This document shows, piece after piece, positions 49,670 through 58,614 of a DNA stretch of 64,000 bases. Source of the DNA: Candidatus Zixiibacteriota bacterium (GTDB lineage: Bacteria; Zixibacteria; MSB-5A5; GN15; FEB-12); assembly GCA_020346225.1 (NCBI GenBank), contig CP070777.1:2243385-2307384 (forward strand), in the 5' to 3' direction. Each line of letters begins with the position of its first letter. Position 1 is the first letter of the stretch. The notes under the pieces were generated by a model. It saw nothing but the letters and a program-made list of their open reading frames with translations. It ran no database searches and was not told the DNA's origin. Both the position numbers and the translations under genes were made by a program.

Positions 49670-50896
49670 GTGCGAATGTATGTGAAACTGGCTGTTCGAA
49701 ACATTTTCCGAAACAAGCGGAGGACTTTCATTGCAGGAAGCGCCATCGGAATCGGTCTGGCGGCCCTTATCTGGACCGACGCCCTGATAATAGGCATGGA
49801 GACCAACATGCTCGCTTCCGCGACGGAATCGTTTCTCGGTGACGGTCAGATACACCAGGAGAGTTTTCGGCAGTCGTTCGCCGTAGAGAAGACGATCGTT
49901 AATTCGGCCGAGCTTGTCCGGCGGCTGGCCGAAGAGGAGGTGGTGGCTCATTTCTCGCCACGGGCCGTGTCCTTTGCGATGATTTCCTCGCCGGCCAATG
50001 TCAGTTCCGTCACCATGGTCGGCATCGACCCGACGTCGGAAAGGCACCTTTCGCAGATCGATGAAGCCATCATCGACGGCGAGTATTTCGGCGGCGATAA
50101 TGTGCGCGATGTCATCATCGGCAGCAAGCTGGCGGAGATTCTCGAGGTCGATATGGGCGACCGCATTGTTCTGACCGTGGCCCAGGCGCACAGCGGGGAT
50201 CTCTCACAGGAGATGTTCCGCGTATCCGGGATATATCACTTTAACGCCCAGGAAATGGATCGGGGCATGGCATTCGTGCGGCTCAACGTGGCTCAGAAGA
50301 TGCTGGGACTGGGTGACGATTTTCACGAAATAGCCCTGAGTTTCCGTAACCACGAACTCGGTCGTGACAAGACCGACCCTTTCTGGCAGCGTTATTCACA
50401 GGACGGCAACGAGGCGGTGGGCTGGGCGGTGCTGTTGCCCGAGCTCGAGCTCGCCTTCGAGTACAGTCAGTTTACCACTTTCTTTGTCGGGCTGATCCTG
50501 TTCGGTGTGGTGGCGCTGGGAATCATTAATACTCTGTTCATGTCGCTGCACGAGCGCATGTTCGAATTCGGCGTCCTCCGGGCGGTGGGCACCCGGGCCT
50601 TCGGTATGGCCCGTCTGATTCTGCTCGAAGCCGCCGCCCTTTCGGTGCTGAGCATTGTCTTCGGTTCGCTTCTCGGTTTCGCCATCACTTTCGCCACCGC
50701 CCAGCTGGGCATCGACTACACCGGCATCGAATTCTCCGGGGTCACATTCCGCGAGCTCCTCTACCCCGAACTGAAAATAGCTCAGTTTGTAATATATCCT
50801 TTGTCCGTCTTCGTCTTTACCGTACTGGTGGGGCTGTACCCGGCCACCTTCGCGGCACGAATGTCACCCGCCAAAGCCATGCGACGAACTCTATAA
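49670..50896 (+). CDS. LolE/FtsX-type ABC transporter permease 2
   Basis: 408 residues, the same architecture as its neighbour and clearly a paralogue: VRNIFRNKRRTFIAGSAIG start, GIDPTSERHLSQIDEAII periplasmic core, VLRAVGTRAFGMARLI coupling motif, PATFAARMSPAKAMRR end. The start is GTG at 49670, seven bases after AAGGAG. Two non-identical permeases are the LolC/LolE pattern rather than the single MacB fusion. Ends in TAA, 12 bases before the ATPase gene. Confidence 0.92.
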   Translation: MRMYVKLAVRNIFRNKRRTFIAGSAIGIGLAALIWTDALIIGMETNMLASATESFLGDGQIHQESFRQSFAVEKTIVNSAELVRRLAEEEVVAHFSPRAVSFAMISSPANVSSVTMVGIDPTSERHLSQIDEAIIDGEYFGGDNVRDVIIGSKLAEILEVDMGDRIVLTVAQAHSGDLSQEMFRVSGIYHFNAQEMDRGMAFVRLNVAQKMLGLGDDFHEIALSFRNHELGRDKTDPFWQRYSQDGNEAVGWAVLLPELELAFEYSQFTTFFVGLILFGVVALGIINTLFMSLHERMFEFGVLRAVGTRAFGMARLILLEAAALSVLSIVFGSLLGFAITFATAQLGIDYTGIEFSGVTFRELLYPELKIAQFVIYPLSVFVFTVLVGLYPATFAARMSPAKAMRRTL

Positions 50897-50908
50897 AAGG
50901 AGTCCGAT

Positions 50909-51619
50909 ATGTTGAAAGTAAACAGCGATGAATTGATAGTCACCCGCGGAGTCAGAAAGGTCTATCAGGATAACGGCGTTCCCGTCGAGGCGGTTCGCGG
51001 CATTGACCTCACCATAAAGAGGGGCGAGTTCACCGCGGTCGTGGGACCTTCAGGGTCGGGGAAAACGACTTTCCTGAATGTGATATCGGGTTTGGATATG
51101 CCCTCTGACGGCGAGGTGTGGCTGGCGGGCAAGAAACTTTCGGCCATGAGCGGCAAAGAGCTGTCGGACTTCCGCCGCGACCACATCGGCTTCATCTTTC
51201 AGGCCTATAATCTGATTCCGGTGCTGACGGTGGAAGAGAATATCGAGTACATAATGCTGCTTCAGGGCGTTCCCGCGGGCGAGCGGCACGAACGTGTTGC
51301 GAGGATTCTGGCCGATATCGGCCTGGAGGGCTTCGCCGGGCGACTGCCCACCAAGCTTTCCGGCGGCCAGCAGCAGCGCGTGGCGGTAGCCCGTGCCATG
51401 GTCAGCCGGCCCTCTCTCATCCTGGCCGATGAGCCCACCGCCAATCTTGATTCGGCCACGGGTGCGGAGCTGCTCGATATGATGCGTCATTTGAACGAAA
51501 AGAGCGGTATCACTTTTCTATTCTCAACGCATGACAGGCAGATTATGGAGCGGGCCAGGCGCCTTGTTACCCTGAAAGACGGACGGATCGACTCCGATGT
51601 CACCCGCGGCGAGAGATAA
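50909..51619 (+). CDS. LolD/MacB-type ABC transporter ATP-binding protein
   Basis: 236 residues. Walker [11 protein letters not shown]-loop [18 protein letters not shown], signature LSGGQQQR, Walker [14 protein letters not shown], switch His in LFSTHD. The family powers type VII (mechanotransmission) ABC systems that act on periplasmic cargo rather than pumping it through the inner membrane. It lies third after two permeases and the carrier, and its own ribosome site (AAAGGAG) is at the 3' end of permease 2. Confidence 0.95.
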   Translation: MLKVNSDELIVTRGVRKVYQDNGVPVEAVRGIDLTIKRGEFTAVVGPSGSGKTTFLNVISGLDMPSDGEVWLAGKKLSAMSGKELSDFRRDHIGFIFQAYNLIPVLTVEENIEYIMLLQGVPAGERHERVARILADIGLEGFAGRLPTKLSGGQQQRVAVARAMVSRPSLILADEPTANLDSATGAELLDMMRHLNEKSGITFLFSTHDRQIMERARRLVTLKDGRIDSDVTRGER

Positions 51620-51641
51620 CTGAAAGGGGAAAGCTCCCGAA

Positions 51642-52904
51642 ATGAAACGATCGCGGCTGGCGGCTCTTTTGATAACCATGCTCGTTGCTCCGGGGAGTCC
51701 GGCCTCCGGGGGCACCGACATCTCCGGCTACTACAAGAATTACTCGACGGCCATCGACCGTCCCGATATGAGAAATGACTTCCTGCCTGATGAGACGACG
51801 GTCGGCGCCGTATCCAACCGCGTAAGGTTCAACCTGGTTGGACGGCCGCATCCCCGGCTGACCCTGAATCTGTCCTACGATTTCTCGCCCCGCGTTCAGG
51901 ATCAAGTTTTGTTTACGGAGTCCGACCTTGATCTCGGTATCGGATCTTCGGTCTACCGTGCGGTCGACATCGACCGACGCCTTTACCCTGATGAGGATGA
52001 GCCGGTGGGCAGTTTTGCCATCTTTCAGAATCTCGACCGCGCCTACGCGGCGATCGAAACCGGCCCCGCGGATTTCTATGTGGGCCGCCAGGCGATTGCC
52101 TGGGGTTCGGCCAGAGTGATCAACCCCACCGACGTTCTGGCCCCGTTCATGTTTAACGAGCTCGACATTGAGGACCGTATCGGTGTCGATGCCGTGCGGA
52201 TGAGGGTGCCGATGGGCTTTATGGGCGAAATTGACGCCGGGTGGGCATTCGGGGATGATTTCGAGTTTGAAAACAGCGCCCTGTTTCTGCGGAGCAAATT
52301 CTACTGGCGGCGCAATGATGTGGCGCTAATGGCGGTGGCGTTCAGAGAGAACCTCATGACCGGTATTGACCTCACCCGCGCTATCGGCGGCGCGGGGTTC
52401 TGGCTGGAGGCGGGGTATGTCTTCACCGACGCTTTTGATTCCGACCGGCGTGATGCCGATCAGGACTATCTTCGCGCCAGTGTCGGCATGGATTACAGCC
52501 TGAGGGACGGCACCTATCTTTTTGCCGAGTATCATTTCAACGATGCCGGCAGCGGTGACGCTGATGATTATGTCGATGCCCTGGCGTCAATCGCTTATCG
52601 CGAGGGAGCCGTCTACCTGCTGGGCAGGCACTATCTGACCCCGGGGGTTGTCTACCAGATAACACCGCTATTGATTCTCAGCGCCGAGGTTCTCGTGAAT
52701 TTGAATGACGGGTCGTTCTTCACGTTGCCCCGGCTGGAATATAACATTGCCGAGGATATATACCTGTCCGGCGGAGCCTATGTTGGCGTCGGCTCCGGTC
52801 CGTATCTGGTTACCGATCAGCTGGTCCCCTTAAGGCTGAAGCTGGACACTGAATTCGGCGCTTACCCGGACTCTTATTTCGCCTCCTTCCGGGTCTATTT
52901 CTGA
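51642..52904 (+). CDS. predicted outer-membrane beta-barrel protein (DUF1302-like porin)
   Basis: 420 residues. Signal peptide (LAALLITMLVAPGSPASG), then alternating aromatic/hydrophobic strands throughout and a terminal Phe (FASFRVYF) as in outer-membrane barrels. The best internal landmark is YVGRQAIAWGSARVINPTDVLAPF, a pattern of alginate-porin/DUF1302-type barrels found with LolA-like carriers and lipid exporters. I do not recognise a specific family beyond that. As the last gene of the TetR-linked operon, 22 bases after the ATPase, it is the best candidate for the outer-membrane acceptor or exit, since no LolB is present. Confidence 0.8.
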   Translation: MKRSRLAALLITMLVAPGSPASGGTDISGYYKNYSTAIDRPDMRNDFLPDETTVGAVSNRVRFNLVGRPHPRLTLNLSYDFSPRVQDQVLFTESDLDLGIGSSVYRAVDIDRRLYPDEDEPVGSFAIFQNLDRAYAAIETGPADFYVGRQAIAWGSARVINPTDVLAPFMFNELDIEDRIGVDAVRMRVPMGFMGEIDAGWAFGDDFEFENSALFLRSKFYWRRNDVALMAVAFRENLMTGIDLTRAIGGAGFWLEAGYVFTDAFDSDRRDADQDYLRASVGMDYSLRDGTYLFAEYHFNDAGSGDADDYVDALASIAYREGAVYLLGRHYLTPGVVYQITPLLILSAEVLVNLNDGSFFTLPRLEYNIAEDIYLSGGAYVGVGSGPYLVTDQLVPLRLKLDTEFGAYPDSYFASFRVYF

Positions 52905-52942
52905 CCCGGAGCAAAAGCGCCACGATTTTACCAAGACAGAAA

Positions 52943-52970
52943 AGCGAGCAGGCCCGGTGACCTGCCCGCT
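52943..52970 (-). terminator. Rho-independent terminator of the ankyrin-metallohydrolase gene
   Basis: Minus strand stem AGCGGGCAGG/CCTGCTCGCT (one G-U pair), 8-base loop, then TTTTCTGTC; about 40 bases past that gene's stop. It may also end the barrel operon from the other side. Confidence 0.65.
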
Positions 52971-53010
52971 CTCCATAAGATGAGGGGAATTGACATGAAA
53001 CATTCTTCTC

Positions 53011-55074
53011 TTACAGTATCCTGTCTTCCTTGAAAACGAACCTGTCGCCTCTTACGCGGGCGCACAGCACCGGGAGGTCGAAACCCTGCGCGGCCACTTT
53101 GGAGGCGAATTGCCTGTACACGTACTCGCGATCGATACCGTGGGTGGGCACCATGATTTTCGGCGCCAGCTTCTCCAGTGTATAGAAGGTCGCCTCGGCC
53201 AGGGCCAGGGTGTCGCCGGCGTGACAGCCCGTTACGTTGACGAAGGCGAAATCGATATTGTCGACGCGCTCGGCCAGGTAGTCGATTTCCGCCATAAACC
53301 CGTCGCGCTGGCCCTCGCGCCATCCGGCGTGGTCGCCGGCGAAATAAAGCGACAGCCCATCCACATCGACAACGAACCCGACCCCGGCATCGTTGGCCCG
53401 GATGGTCTGAATGGCCATGCCGTCGGACGTCATCTGCTGGCGCGGCCCGACATAGACATACTCCTGGCCGTCGTATCCCTGCCGGTTTTCTTCGGGCAGC
53501 TCTTCCGGCCGGAAGCCGAAATAGCAGGTCATGTTCGGTATCTTGTCCTGCCAGGTAAATGTGGCCGGGTCGAAGTGATCACCGTGCTCGTGCGAAACAA
53601 ACACTTCGAGATTCTGGCCGGCCAGTTCGTCCGGTGACACGTGGCCGTTGGCCAGGCACGGTTCGGTCGGCGTGTCCCGCTCCCAGTAATCGAACAGCAG
53701 GAAGTGATTTTGCGTCTTGACGGCCCAGCCGCAGTGGCCCGTGTACCACAGGACCGCCTCGCCCTTGCCTAGCGGTTCGTCGAGAAGCGGCGACGGGCTG
53801 TAGTGACCCTTTATGTTCGGCGCCTTTGCTCCGGCCGAAGTCAGCATCTGAGCGATCTGCCGGTGTCCGTGGTTCATGGCGTAATAGAGCGGGGTGTTGC
53901 CCAAACGGTCAGCCGCGTCGAGATTCTCGACGTGTGGCAAGAGGAGCTCGACAATCTCACTATTGCCCTTGGCCACAGCGACGTGCAGCACGGTGGCTTT
54001 CTCGTTGTTATCGCACAGATCGGTCCTTGCCTCACTCTGCAGAAGGGCCCGGACAAACTCCGGCCTGGACTGGGTGACCGCCCTGAGCAGAGGAGTCACG
54101 CCATTGATATCCGGGGCATTCACGTCGTCGACATAGTCAACAAGCAGCCGGAAAAGAGCGGCATTGTTGGTGGCGATAACGCGGTCAAAAGGTGTCGTTC
54201 CCCACTGATCCCTGATGTTGACATCGGCTCCCTTTTCGATGAGCACACGGCTCATCTCGAAGGCGACCGAGTCCATTCCCTCGACATGACTGGCCAAGGC
54301 GGCGTGATGGAGAGGGGTGAGGGAGGACGCATTGCGCATATTGACTTCGGCACCCCGGTCGATGAGAAGGCCGAGAGCTTCAGGGTGGCTGTTTTCGACG
54401 GCGTTGAAGATGGGCGTGTTTTTCTGAGAATCGGGTGCGTTGACATCTATTCCGCGGTTCAGGGCGGTTTCGATGATGGCGAGATTGCCGCCCGCGGCGG
54501 CATAGTGAAGGAGATTTTCGCCGTTGTTGTCCACGGCATTAATATCCGCCCCGGCCGCCACGACCACATCGAAAGTCTCTTTACAGCCGGCCGCGGCCGC
54601 CGACAGGACAGCATTGGCCCCCAGATATGTCGGTGGATGAACATCAGCTCCTTTTGAAAGCAGCAATTCGACAATGTCGGCGCGGCCTCCTGCTGCAGCG
54701 CTCAGCAGGGCTACGTATCCGTAGTTGTTGGCGGCATTAATGTCCACTCCCGCTTCGATAAGGAGTTGTGCGGCTTCCGGGTGGCCGTAATAGGCGGCCC
54801 CGTGGAGCGGCGTACTGCCCGAGTTAGTTCTGGCGTTTACGTCAGCCCCCTTTGCCAGGAGGAATCCGGCAACTTCCGTCTGCCCGGTATAAGCGGCCCG
54901 GTGCAGCGGTGTTTGGCCGTTTTCGAGCCGAGAATTAAGAAGGGAGGCATCGCTTTCCAGCAGCGTCCGGACGGTCTCCAGATTCCCCTGTTCGGCGGCG
55001 TTGTGAATCTGGCCAGCCCACACAACGCTCACAGCCAAAAAGGCTGTCCCGGTGAGGAGCAAAATACGTCTCAT
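53011..55074 (-). CDS. exported ankyrin-repeat protein fused to a metallo-beta-lactamase-fold hydrolase
   Basis: About 687 residues. Signal peptide (ILLLTGTAFLAVSVVWA), then about twelve ankyrin repeats (residues 20-430; QTPLHRAAYTGQTEV style). A C-terminal MBL-fold domain (about 440-680) follows with the metal motif SHEHGDHFDP (HxHxDH) and a later GDHAGW and PTHGID. The MBL part resembles UlaG-like hydrolases. The frame starts at GTG 55083, but ATG 55074 with AGGG eight bases upstream begins the signal peptide. All metal residues of the first motif are intact. The fusion suggests a periplasmic enzyme with a protein-binding scaffold; substrate is unknown. Confidence 0.9.
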   Translation of the reverse strand: MRRILLLTGTAFLAVSVVWAGQIHNAAEQGNLETVRTLLESDASLLNSRLENGQTPLHRAAYTGQTEVAGFLLAKGADVNARTNSGSTPLHGAAYYGHPEAAQLLIEAGVDINAANNYGYVALLSAAAGGRADIVELLLSKGADVHPPTYLGANAVLSAAAAGCKETFDVVVAAGADINAVDNNGENLLHYAAAGGNLAIIETALNRGIDVNAPDSQKNTPIFNAVENSHPEALGLLIDRGAEVNMRNASSLTPLHHAALASHVEGMDSVAFEMSRVLIEKGADVNIRDQWGTTPFDRVIATNNAALFRLLVDYVDDVNAPDINGVTPLLRAVTQSRPEFVRALLQSEARTDLCDNNEKATVLHVAVAKGNSEIVELLLPHVENLDAADRLGNTPLYYAMNHGHRQIAQMLTSAGAKAPNIKGHYSPSPLLDEPLGKGEAVLWYTGHCGWAVKTQNHFLLFDYWERDTPTEPCLANGHVSPDELAGQNLEVFVSHEHGDHFDPATFTWQDKIPNMTCYFGFRPEELPEENRQGYDGQEYVYVGPRQQMTSDGMAIQTIRANDAGVGFVVDVDGLSLYFAGDHAGWREGQRDGFMAEIDYLAERVDNIDFAFVNVTGCHAGDTLALAEATFYTLEKLAPKIMVPTHGIDREYVYRQFASKVAAQGFDLPVLCARVRGDRFVFKEDRIL

Positions 55075-55411
55075 ACTTGTCACCCTGAGACTTAAGGTTA
55101 GTCGAATGATCCGTGTTCTACTGTCTCAAGACGATTAGACAGTCGCATTTGTTGCGCCGCGGCCTGGCGCAGATTGGGCGACGAGCCGGGTTTCGGGGGC
55201 CGGCATGACTATCCCCAATGCGCCCTCCTCGATACCGGCTGTGGCAGGCTCAAGACCGCCGATTCTATCCGCTTGTGGTCGCACTGTCCGTTTCCGGACG
55301 GCCGGTGGCCGACAGCGCCGAGCTAACCTACTGATTGCCAACACGGTATGTTCGGGCACGGAAATTGTTACAGCTCAGATCAAAACCTCAAATCCGACGA
55401 GTGATAAACAG
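55075..55411. other. divergent intergenic region with sigma-54 promoter
   Basis: 337 bases between the ankyrin gene (minus) and the MacA-like gene (plus). Holds the sigma-54-like element (55354-55369) and an inverted repeat GTCCG-TTTC-CGGAC (55286-55299) 55 bases before it, a possible activator site. Confidence 0.4.
55354..55369 (+). promoter_or_regulatory. sigma-54 (-24/-12) promoter candidate for the MacA-ABC-two-component operon
   Basis: GGGCACGGAAATTGTT against consensus TGGCACG-N4-TTGCW: the GG and CACG of -24 and the TTG of -12 match with correct 4-base spacing; one C of the -12 GC is T. The predicted start near 55381 lies about 30 bases before ATG 55412. The operon itself encodes a sigma-54 activator. 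Confidence 0.5.
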
Positions 55412-56656
55412 ATGGATCGAGCCCTGCCAGCCTCAGTAACTAGAAAAGCCCGGGCCAAAAGAGTGGCCGGAATAGCTGCCGTGATTTTGGTGCTGCTTTT
55501 TGGCACCTGTGCTTTGCGAAGCATAATCACTCCCACTGTGGATGGCTCCAGAATCAGTACTTCAATCGCCGAGTTGGGCTCGGTCGAAGCCACCGTCTCC
55601 GCTTCCGGGGTGGTTGTCCCCGAGTTCGAGCAACTTATAACCTCGCCCGTCAGCTCGACGATTGAGCAGGTCTTCATCAGGCCCGGTGACACGGTCAAAA
55701 CCGGGGAACAGATTCTCCGGCTCAACAAGGAGCTTTTAGATATTTCGCTCAAGAAGCTTCAGGACGAACTGGAAATCCAGAAGAACAAGAAGGAACAGTT
55801 GACCCTGAAGCTCGAGCGGACCGAGATCGAGCTGAAGTCCGCCTACGAAATCAAGGACCTCCAGACCAAGTTCGTTCAGTCGCAGTATGACCGCGTCAAG
55901 CATTTGTACGACATCGGCGGCGCTACCGAGGAGGATCTCGACCGGGCCGCTCTCAACGTACAAATCGCCCGGAGCGAGCTGCAGCAACTGGCCAAACAGA
56001 TCGATAATCAGCAGGCCTCGCTGCGAGCCGACCTGAAGGGGCTTGACCTCGAGATAAGCATACAGGCCAACCGGGTCGGTGAAGTGGAGCGTCAGCTGCA
56101 GCTGGCCGAAACCCGAGCCGGGCTGGATGGGGTGGTTACCTGGGTCAACGATAACATCGGCCAGACCGTCGCCCCCGGGGATGCTCTCGCCCGTGTGGCC
56201 GACCTGGGCAGTTTCCGAATCGAAGCCCGCATATCGGATGCTCACGCCGCCAAGCTCGTTGTCGGCGGACCGGTCAAGGTCCGGATAGGCAACGGCGATT
56301 TCCGCGGCCACATCAGTTCCGTGCAGCCATCAGTTCAGGAGGGGGTTATTTCATTTCTGGTGCAGCTGGACCAGAAGTCCGACCCGGCTCTCCGTCCCAA
56401 CCTGCGCACCGACGTCTACGTAATAACATCCTGTCGCGATAGCGTCGTGCGTGTTGAGAACGGCCCCTTTTATACGGGTACGGTCGACCAGGAGGTGTTC
56501 GTCGTGAGAGGCGACCACGCTGTCCGCAGAATCGTCAACATCGGCGCCTCCAACTTCGATTGGGTCGAAATCGACGGTGATATCGTCCCGGGGGACGAGG
56601 TCATCATCTCCGATATGCGCGACTATCGTCACATGGATGAAGTTGAAATCGAATAG
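55412..56656 (+). CDS. MacA/HlyD-type periplasmic adaptor protein
   Basis: About 414 residues. One N-terminal span (AGIAAVILVLLFGTCAL), a lipoyl half-motif (VSASGVVVPEFEQLIT), a long coiled-coil hairpin (about 120-250, LDISLKKLQDELEIQKNKKE), the second lipoyl half (GVVTWVNDNIGQTVAPG) and beta-barrel/membrane-proximal domains. Such adaptors link inner-membrane transporters to TolC-like channels. The frame is open 69 codons upstream without family similarity and across the sigma-54 element, so ATG 55412 is preferred; its ribosome site is weak. First gene of a six-gene plus-strand operon. Confidence 0.9.
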   Translation: MDRALPASVTRKARAKRVAGIAAVILVLLFGTCALRSIITPTVDGSRISTSIAELGSVEATVSASGVVVPEFEQLITSPVSSTIEQVFIRPGDTVKTGEQILRLNKELLDISLKKLQDELEIQKNKKEQLTLKLERTEIELKSAYEIKDLQTKFVQSQYDRVKHLYDIGGATEEDLDRAALNVQIARSELQQLAKQIDNQQASLRADLKGLDLEISIQANRVGEVERQLQLAETRAGLDGVVTWVNDNIGQTVAPGDALARVADLGSFRIEARISDAHAAKLVVGGPVKVRIGNGDFRGHISSVQPSVQEGVISFLVQLDQKSDPALRPNLRTDVYVITSCRDSVVRVENGPFYTGTVDQEVFVVRGDHAVRRIVNIGASNFDWVEIDGDIVPGDEVIISDMRDYRHMDEVEIE

Positions 56657-56669
56657 GGGAAAGACAGAG

Positions 56670-57365
56670 ATGATTCAAATACCAAGAAGCGAGAGTGTTA
56701 TGATACACTTAAGGAACATTGAGAAGGTCTATCGAACCAGTACTATTGAAACGCTGGCTTTGAAAGACATTAATGTGGAGATTCCCAAGGGCGCCTTTCT
56801 CTCCGTCATGGGTCCCTCGGGTTCGGGCAAGAGCACGCTGCTGAACATCATGGGACTTCTCGACGCTCCCACCAAGGGCAGCGTGGAACTGGCCGGAAGA
56901 CCGGTTGTCAACATGAACGACCGCTCGCTGGCCGGTCTTCGCAACAGCAAGATCGGTTTCGTTTTCCAGAGCTACCACCTTGTCAATGACCTTTCGGTCG
57001 TCGACAACGTCGAGTTACCGCTTCTTTACCGGCGCCTGTCCTCGTCGGAACGGCGGAAGAAGGCGCTGGCCGCTCTGGAGAAAGTCGGTCTGACAGCGCG
57101 CACGCGGCACTTCCCCACCCAGCTTTCGGGTGGTCAGTGTCAGCGGGTTGCGGTCGCCCGGGCCATTGTGGGTGAACCCGATATAATCCTCGCCGATGAG
57201 CCGACCGGCAACCTCGATTCGGTCATGAGCGCCGAAATAGTGGACATTCTGGCCACTTTCAACAAGGAGGAGCAGACCACCGTCGTGATGGTCACTCACA
57301 ATCAGGAGCTGGCCAACCGGACCGAACGGGTTATCCGTCTCTACGACGGTGGCCAGGTGGATTGA
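56670..57365 (+). CDS. MacB/LolD-type ABC transporter ATP-binding protein
   Basis: About 231 residues. Walker A GPSGSGKST, Q-loop FVFQSYHLVNDL, signature LSGGQCQR (a Cys variant at the fifth position), Walker B IILADEPTGNLDS, switch VTHNQE. The frame opens further upstream inside the adaptor gene; ATG 56670 follows AGGGGAAAGACAG, while ATG 56700 is an alternative. Pairs with the next two permeases. Confidence 0.94.
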   Translation: MIQIPRSESVMIHLRNIEKVYRTSTIETLALKDINVEIPKGAFLSVMGPSGSGKSTLLNIMGLLDAPTKGSVELAGRPVVNMNDRSLAGLRNSKIGFVFQSYHLVNDLSVVDNVELPLLYRRLSSSERRKKALAALEKVGLTARTRHFPTQLSGGQCQRVAVARAIVGEPDIILADEPTGNLDSVMSAEIVDILATFNKEEQTTVVMVTHNQELANRTERVIRLYDGGQVD

Positions 57366-57375
57366 GGGGGGCGCC

Positions 57376-58614
57376 ATGTTGAGAAACTATCTGAAGATTG
57401 CCTGGAAAGTTCTACTTCGCCGTAAGTTCTTCACCTTCGTCAGCCTGTTCGGTATAAGCTTCACTCTGCTGGTTCTTCTGATCGTGTCGGCCTTTGTCGA
57501 CCAGATGTTCAAGCCGTTCAGGCCCGGCTCCAAGCTCGATCGGTGTCTCTTTGCCAACCAGATCAAGCTGAAGGGTGAAAACACCGAGGTGTGGAGTTAC
57601 CCGAGTTACTACTTTCTTGATCGCTACGTTCGTGCAATGCGGACGCCCGAGGCGGTTTCCATCTACACTTCAGCGAGCGATGTCATCACGTATATCGGCA
57701 ACCGCAAGCTCACGCTGCGTTTGAAGTACACCGATGCCGCCTTCTGGGACATGGTCGGATTCACTTTTCTGGAAGGTCGACCGTTCGACAGCGGCATGGT
57801 CGAGAACGCCGACTACGTAGCGGTCATCGATGACCGCACGCGCCGCGAACTGTTCGGCGCCGGCAGCGCCTTGGGCGAGCACGTTGAAACCGGCAGCGGG
57901 GTTTACCGCGTTATCGGTGTCATACCGCGCGAAGAGATCGCCAACGCCATGATCAACGCCGGCATTTACGCGCCTATTACGACCTCGCAGTCGGCCATGA
58001 CAAGGACTTCGCTTTTTACAAACTGCTCCGCCTTTATTCTGGCGGCCGACAAATCCGGTTTCGACGCTGTCCGCGTGGAGCACCAGCAGCGTCTTGATCA
58101 GGCTCACCGAGATTACGAAGGGGAGTGGGATACCATTGAATGTCCGCTGCAGACATCGAGTCACCTGATCGCCAACCAAGCCTGGGGCGGGGCCAACGAG
58201 ACCGACCCTAGCCTGATGCTGGCGGGGATTATCGGCCTCATGGTTCTCTTCATGCTCTTTCCGGCCATCAATCTCGTCAACATGAATGTCAGTCGGATCA
58301 TCGAGCGTTCCTCGGAGATAGGTGTCCGCAAGGCTTTCGGCGCGTCGTCCTGGACTCTCGTCGTTCAGTTCCTCGTGGAGAACCTCGTTCTCACTCTGAT
58401 CGGCGGTATCGTTGCGGTCGTCATGGCTGCCGTCGCCCTGGAAATAATTACCGATTCCGGGATGCTGCCTTTCGGTACCCTCAGGCTCAATCTCTCCATT
58501 CTCTTCTATGGGCTGCTCTTATGCTTTGTTTTCGGAATAGTGTCCGGTGTTCTGCCGGCCTACAAGATGTCGCGGCTTCATCCGGTTGAAGCCCTGAAAG
58601 GAGCCGACGTATGA
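57376..58614 (+). CDS. MacB-like ABC transporter permease A
   Basis: 412 residues. N-terminal span (FVSLFGISFTLLVLLIVSAF), periplasmic MacB-type domain with FLEGRPF and DDRTRRELFG blocks, then three C-terminal spans with the EIGVRKAFGAS coupling motif. GAGGGGGG before ATG 57376 decides the start; the frame opens nine codons earlier within the ATPase gene. Its stop overlaps the next gene's ATG (ATGA). Confidence 0.93.
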   Translation: MLRNYLKIAWKVLLRRKFFTFVSLFGISFTLLVLLIVSAFVDQMFKPFRPGSKLDRCLFANQIKLKGENTEVWSYPSYYFLDRYVRAMRTPEAVSIYTSASDVITYIGNRKLTLRLKYTDAAFWDMVGFTFLEGRPFDSGMVENADYVAVIDDRTRRELFGAGSALGEHVETGSGVYRVIGVIPREEIANAMINAGIYAPITTSQSAMTRTSLFTNCSAFILAADKSGFDAVRVEHQQRLDQAHRDYEGEWDTIECPLQTSSHLIANQAWGGANETDPSLMLAGIIGLMVLFMLFPAINLVNMNVSRIIERSSEIGVRKAFGASSWTLVVQFLVENLVLTLIGGIVAVVMAAVALEIITDSGMLPFGTLRLNLSILFYGLLLCFVFGIVSGVLPAYKMSRLHPVEALKGADV

